A DNA stretch of 16,739 bases, taken from NCBI GenBank assembly GCA_023481335.1, contig JAMCWI010000076.1, forward strand, positions 1 through 16,739, written 5' to 3'. Position numbers and translations under genes: made by a program. The notes under the pieces were generated by a model. The model was not told the origin of the DNA, searched no databases, and worked only from the letters and a program-made list of their open reading frames with translations. This stretch comes from Bacillota bacterium (GTDB lineage Bacteria; Bacillota; Desulfotomaculia; Desulfotomaculales; Desulfotomaculaceae). Below are positions 13,712 through 16,739 of this stretch, one piece after another. Numbering within the stretch: the stretch's first letter is position 1; the number at the start of each line of letters is the position of its first letter.

Positions 13712-14502
13712 GTTATCACTCCCAAATTATCCCAAAAGGGGTCAGACCCCCTGACGGGGATGCCCCGTTGTTTTAGGTATTCTTTAGTTTGGCGGATGGT
13801 ATATTCACCGAAGTGGAAGATGGAGGCGGCCAGGGCTGCGTCGGCCATGCCTTCGGTGAGGCCCTGGGCCATGTGTTCCAGGTTGCCTACGCCGCCGGAG
13901 GCGATGACCGGGATTTTGACATGCCGGGCGATGGTGCCGGTGAGGGCCAGGTCGAAGCCCTCTTTGGTACCGTCCCGATCCATGCTGGTGAGCAGGATTT
14001 CACCGGCACCCAGTTCTTCCGCTTTAACGGCCCATTCCACTGCATCCAGTCCGGTGGGGGTGCGGCCTCCGTGAATGTAGACTTCCCATTTTTCCGGGGC
14101 CACCTGCCGGGCGTCAATGGCTACCACAATACACTGGCTGCCAAATTTGCTGGCTCCCTCGGAAATCACCTGAGGATTTTTGATGGCGGCGGTGTTAATG
14201 CCGATTTTATCCGCCCCGGCCTTTAACATCAACCGCATGTCGTCCACGGTGCGGATGCCGCCGCCTACGGTAAAGGGAATGAACACCTCTTCGGCGGTCC
14301 GGCGCACCACGTCCAACATGGTGGCCCGGCCGTCGGAGGAAGCGGTGATATCGAGAAAGACAATCTCGTCGGCACCCTCCCGGTCGTATAACGCCGCCAG
14401 TTCCACCGGGTCACCGGCGTCTCTTAGATTAACAAAGTTCGTGCCCTTTACCACCCTGCCGCCGGTAACATCCAGGCAGGGGATAATTCTTTTCATCAGC
14501 AT
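13696..14502 (-). CDS. hisF: Imidazole glycerol phosphate synthase, cyclase subunit, with extended C-terminus
   Basis: HisF is the TIM-barrel cyclase that joins PRFAR with ammonia from HisH, giving imidazole glycerol phosphate and AICAR. Catalytic Asp11 (IIPCLDVTGGRVVKG) and Asp130 (IVVAIDAR) are in place, as are the phosphate-binding turns TVGGGIRT and IASGGVGN. I chose the ATG at 14500-14502, with GGAGG 7 nt upstream, rather than the ATG two codons later. The start overlaps the end of hisA. The family ends near residue 251-253 at a motif like GIPVR. This protein runs on for 17 residues (GSDPFWDNLGVITCSLT) encoded by a palindromic repeat and the hisI ribosome site, and stops inside hisI. The barrel is complete, so I expect it to be active. 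Confidence 0.96.
   Translation of the reverse strand: MLMKRIIPCLDVTGGRVVKGTNFVNLRDAGDPVELAALYDREGADEIVFLDITASSDGRATMLDVVRRTAEEVFIPFTVGGGIRTVDDMRLMLKAGADKIGINTAAIKNPQVISEGASKFGSQCIVVAIDARQVAPEKWEVYIHGGRTPTGLDAVEWAVKAEELGAGEILLTSMDRDGTKEGFDLALTGTIARHVKIPVIASGGVGNLEHMAQGLTEGMADAALAASIFHFGEYTIRQTKEYLKQRGIPVRGSDPFWDNLGVITCSLT
13738..13750. repeat. GGGGTCAGACCCC palindrome at the hisF 3' end
   Basis: This is a 13-bp perfect palindrome around a central A. It begins exactly at the codon after Arg251, where HisF would normally stop. An overlapping second dyad, GTCAG (13741-13745)/CTGAC (13751-13755), lies beside it. The sequence resembles palindromic cores of REP-like repeats as I remember them, and it appears to have displaced the original stop codon. 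Confidence 0.65.
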
Positions 14503-15236
14503 GGTGCATCCTCCCCCCTGGCAATGGCCAGAGCCTCCGGCAGACGAACGGCCCCGGAATAAAGGGCCTTGCCCAGGATGGCCCCCTCTACCCCGTCCTT
14601 CTCCAATACCTTCAAAGCCCGGATATCCTCCAGGGAAGACACCCCGCCGGAAGCAATCACTTTGAGGCCGCTGGCCCTGGCCAGTTCGCCGGTGGCTGCC
14701 AGGTTGGGACCGATCAGTTTGCCGTCCCGCTGAATATCCGTAAAGACAATCCGTGTAATGCCTTGTTCTTTGACTTCCTGGGCCAGTTCCAGGGCGGTTT
14801 TCTCCACCGTCTCACCCCAGCCCTGGATGGCTACCCTGCCGTCCCGGGCATCGATGCCCACCAGCACCTGTTCACCATATTTTCGGCAGGCTTCCGCCAC
14901 CAGCGCCGGCCTTAAAATGGCGGCACTGCCCAGGATAACCCGGTTTACTCCCAGGGAAAGCAAATCCTCAAGGGTTTCCATGTCCCGGATACCGCCGCCC
15001 ACCTGCACCGGCACATTCACAGCCTGGACGATTTGGGCAATGGATTGACGGTTGCGGGGCTGCCCGGCAAAGGCGCCGTCCAGATCCACTACGTGAATAA
15101 AGGCCGCCCCCTGCTCCTGCCAGGCACTGGCGGTGCTGCCGGGGTCATGGGAGTAAACCGTGGCGCTGTCCATGCGGCCTTCAATCAGGCGGACGCATTG
15201 GCCTTCTTTTAAGTCAATGGCGGGAAACAGGATCAT
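14496..15236 (-). CDS. hisA: ProFAR isomerase (phosphoribosylformimino-5-aminoimidazole carboxamide ribotide isomerase)
   Basis: HisA catalyses the Amadori rearrangement of ProFAR to PRFAR, the substrate of HisF-HisH. The 246-residue TIM barrel has the half-barrel symmetry of HisF: Asp8 in FPAIDLKEGQCVRL and Asp129 in LVGIDARDG are the catalytic acid/base pair, and QVGGGIRD and IASGGVSS bind the phosphates. The length is normal. The start is ATG at 15236, overlapping the hisH stop as ATGA with a weak GGTGA site, so translation is probably coupled to hisH. The stop overlaps the hisF start. I see no sign of the dual HisA/TrpF (PriA) enzyme of actinobacteria, though sequence alone cannot exclude side activity. 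Confidence 0.97.
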   Translation of the reverse strand: MILFPAIDLKEGQCVRLIEGRMDSATVYSHDPGSTASAWQEQGAAFIHVVDLDGAFAGQPRNRQSIAQIVQAVNVPVQVGGGIRDMETLEDLLSLGVNRVILGSAAILRPALVAEACRKYGEQVLVGIDARDGRVAIQGWGETVEKTALELAQEVKEQGITRIVFTDIQRDGKLIGPNLAATGELARASGLKVIASGGVSSLEDIRALKVLEKDGVEGAILGKALYSGAVRLPEALAIARGEDAPC

Positions 15237-15844
15237 GACTTCACCAGCTTTCCAAAGTTTTCAAGAATGCGAAGCCCCAGGGTGCTGCTTTTTTCCGGGT
15301 GGAATTGAATGCCGAAAACATTTCGACGGCCCACCACCGAGGCGAATTTAAACCCATACTCGGTCAGCGTCAGGGCCAACTCCGGGTCAGTGGGGGAAAC
15401 GTAATAGGAATGAACAAAATAAAAGGCCGAGCCGTCGGGAATTCCCTCCAGCAACGGAGAAGGTTTGCTGATTTCCACCTGATTCCAGCCCATGTGGGGT
15501 ACTTTCAAGTCTCCCCCGGGGAAGCGCTTGACGGAGCCCGGTAAAATCCCCAACCCCCGGGTGGTGCCAAACTCCTCGCTGGACTCAAAAAGCAGCTGCT
15601 GTCCCAGGCAGATGCCCATCAAGGGCTTGCCGGAGTCCACCGCCCGCGTGATGGCCTCAATCATGCCGGCCTTTTTTAAATTATCCATGGCGTCCGCAAA
15701 GGCGCCAACGCCGGGCAGCACCACCGCCGGGGCTGCATCCACAGCGGCCGGGTCCTGTACGATCTCCGCCTGGCAGCCCACCTGTTGAAATGCCTTTTGC
15801 ACGCTGCGCAAATTGCCCATGCCGTAATCAATGATAGCGATCAT
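15233..15844 (-). CDS. hisH: Imidazole glycerol phosphate synthase, glutamine amidotransferase subunit
   Basis: HisH hydrolyses glutamine and channels ammonia through the HisF barrel. The 203-residue class-I glutaminase has its full triad: nucleophile Cys79 in MGICLGQQLLF, and His182 and Glu184 in GIQFHPEKSS. The N-terminus IAIIDYGMGNLRSV and the PGVGAFADAM loop (44-53) are typical. Its ATG directly follows the hisB stop (TAAATG), and an AAGGGGGTG site lies in the last hisB codons. The stop overlaps hisA by 4 nt. Its partner HisF is two genes further on in the same operon. No anomaly seen. Confidence 0.97.
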   Translation of the reverse strand: MIAIIDYGMGNLRSVQKAFQQVGCQAEIVQDPAAVDAAPAVVLPGVGAFADAMDNLKKAGMIEAITRAVDSGKPLMGICLGQQLLFESSEEFGTTRGLGILPGSVKRFPGGDLKVPHMGWNQVEISKPSPLLEGIPDGSAFYFVHSYYVSPTDPELALTLTEYGFKFASVVGRRNVFGIQFHPEKSSTLGLRILENFGKLVKS

Positions 15845-16435
15845 TTACAACACCCCCTTGGTGGAAGGGATGCCTGACAGACGTTCATCTTTGGCCAAAG
15901 CCTGGCGCAGGGCACGCCCCAGTGCCTTGAAGGCTCCCTCAATAATATGGTGGGTATTGCGTCCGCTCAGCATCCGCACATGCAGCGTGATGCCGCCGTT
16001 GAGGGCTAACGCCCGGAAAAATTCTTCCACCAGTTCGGTGTCAAAGGTCCCTACTTTGGCTGACGGCAACGGCAACTCAAACTCCAGGTGCCCCCTGCCG
16101 CTGATGTCCAGAGCCACCAGGATGAGGGCTTCGTCCATGGGGATTATGGCATGGCCGTAGCGGTTGATTCCCTGTTTGTCACCCAGAGCCTGCCGGATGG
16201 CCTGGCCCAGGGCAATGCCAATGTCTTCCACGGTGTGATGATCATCAATGTATGTATCCCCCGCGGCCTGTACAGTCAAATCCAGTGCGCCGTGTTTGGC
16301 AAAAAGACAAAGCATGTGGTCTAAAAAGCCAACCCCGGTTTCCACTTGGTAGCCTCCTGAGCCGTCCAGGGTGACCTCAATCTTAATATCGGTTTCGCCG
16401 GTCTTGCGTAGTACCTCAGCCTGTCGCTGCGTCAT
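15845..16435 (-). CDS. hisB: Imidazoleglycerol-phosphate dehydratase
   Basis: HisB dehydrates imidazole glycerol phosphate to imidazole acetol phosphate, the substrate of HisC. At 196 residues it is the single-function enzyme, without the histidinol-phosphatase domain found fused in enterobacteria. Manganese ligands are visible in both repeats: GFLDHML with His40, His48, DHHTVED (His66, His67, Glu70), and NTHHIIEGAFKA (His162, His163, Glu166). The ATG overlaps the hisC stop as ATGA, with a GGGGGG site 7 nt upstream. hisH follows immediately. A separate histidinol phosphatase must be encoded elsewhere. Confidence 0.97.
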   Translation of the reverse strand: MTQRQAEVLRKTGETDIKIEVTLDGSGGYQVETGVGFLDHMLCLFAKHGALDLTVQAAGDTYIDDHHTVEDIGIALGQAIRQALGDKQGINRYGHAIIPMDEALILVALDISGRGHLEFELPLPSAKVGTFDTELVEEFFRALALNGGITLHVRMLSGRNTHHIIEGAFKALGRALRQALAKDERLSGIPSTKGVL

Positions 16436-16739
16436 TTTATATCCCCCCTTGCCTGTTCAACCACATCGGCCAGTGCCTGCAAAAAGAGTTTATTTTCCGC
16501 CGGGGTTCCCACGGAGACCCGGAGGAAGCCGGGCAGTTCCGGCCCGCCCAGTTTACGAATTAAAATCCCACGGTCTAAGAGGGCCTGATAGATTACTTTG
16601 CTTTCGTGTTTGGTTCGGAACAAAATGTAATTGGCATCCGAGGGATAGGGCACAACCCCTTCGATGCTTTGCAACCCTTTGTAGAGTTCTTCCCTTTGTT
16701 GAAGGATGTCTTGGATTTGATTTCCAAACGGCTCCCTAT
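16432..16739 (-). CDS. hisC: Histidinol-phosphate aminotransferase, C-terminal part (runs off the window)
   Basis: Only the last roughly 101 residues are present. The frame is open to the right edge, giving REPFGNQIQDILQQREELYKG followed by LQSIEGVVPYPSDANYILFR. Features of the small domain of this PLP aminotransferase are PSDANYILFR, the RGILIRKLGG loop and FLRVSVGTPAEN, whose Arg binds the substrate carboxylate. The enzyme converts imidazole acetol phosphate and glutamate to histidinol phosphate. A TTG at 16672-16674 is an internal codon, not the start. Assignment to HisC rather than another class-I aminotransferase rests on these motifs and on the position directly before hisB, with an ATGA overlap. 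Confidence 0.93.
   Translation of the reverse strand, partial: REPFGNQIQDILQQREELYKGLQSIEGVVPYPSDANYILFRTKHESKVIYQALLDRGILIRKLGGPELPGFLRVSVGTPAENKLFLQALADVVEQARGDIK

Noticed and set aside
13789..14226. Long open frame on the plus strand opposite hisF
   Set aside because: It is antisense to a well-conserved gene, has no ribosome site and no recognisable protein features. The same applies to the other long plus-strand frames opposite gatA, pcrA, ligA and hisIE.
16672..16674. Start codon for a separate 80-residue protein
   Set aside because: The frame remains open upstream to the window edge and the upstream residues fit an aminotransferase, so this TTG is an internal Leu codon of hisC.

Overview
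This window is a stretch of bacterial chromosome made almost entirely of housekeeping genes, nearly all on the minus strand. The genes point to an anaerobic, Gram-positive-type Clostridia. A Desulfotomaculum/Peptococcaceae-like organism is my best guess. The reasons are GatCAB, an Amj-type lipid II flippase, an SLH-domain exported protein, NAD-dependent LigA beside PcrA, a fused HisIE, strong AGGAGG ribosome sites with several TTG/GTG starts, and moderate GC in genes against AT-rich spacers. The genus is inference, not shown.

Layout from left to right. Positions 1-311 are an AT-rich spacer ending in a strong intrinsic terminator. Next is gatC-gatA-gatB (read leftward from about 3640), the amidotransferase that makes Gln-tRNA(Gln) and/or Asn-tRNA(Asn). 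A divergent promoter region (3643-3778) separates it from ridA, the only rightward gene, whose product carries an unusual His-rich and Cys-containing tail. Then come three leftward envelope genes: a membrane-anchored coiled-coil/LysM protein, and a coupled pair of exported proteins (a PQQ-type beta-propeller and an SLH-domain protein). These are followed by the leftward operon pcrA-amj-ligA (DNA helicase, lipid II flippase, DNA ligase). The right end is the distal part of a histidine operon, hisC(partial)-hisB-hisH-hisA-hisF-hisIE, with mostly overlapping or abutting genes and its own terminator.

The genes themselves are ordinary and I do not see a new multi-gene system. What stands out lies mostly between and at the edges of genes. 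A 45-bp mini-element has perfect 10-bp terminal inverted repeats and an apparent 8-bp target duplication beside the ligA terminator. A 31-nt-armed imperfect inverted repeat pushes gatC and gatA apart. An AATTCAAGT palindrome sits just ahead of ligA. A GGGGTCAGACCCC palindrome lies exactly where HisF should end and gives it a 17-residue tail that runs into hisI. The RidA metal-binding-like tail and the placement of amj between pcrA and ligA are the most interesting protein-level points.
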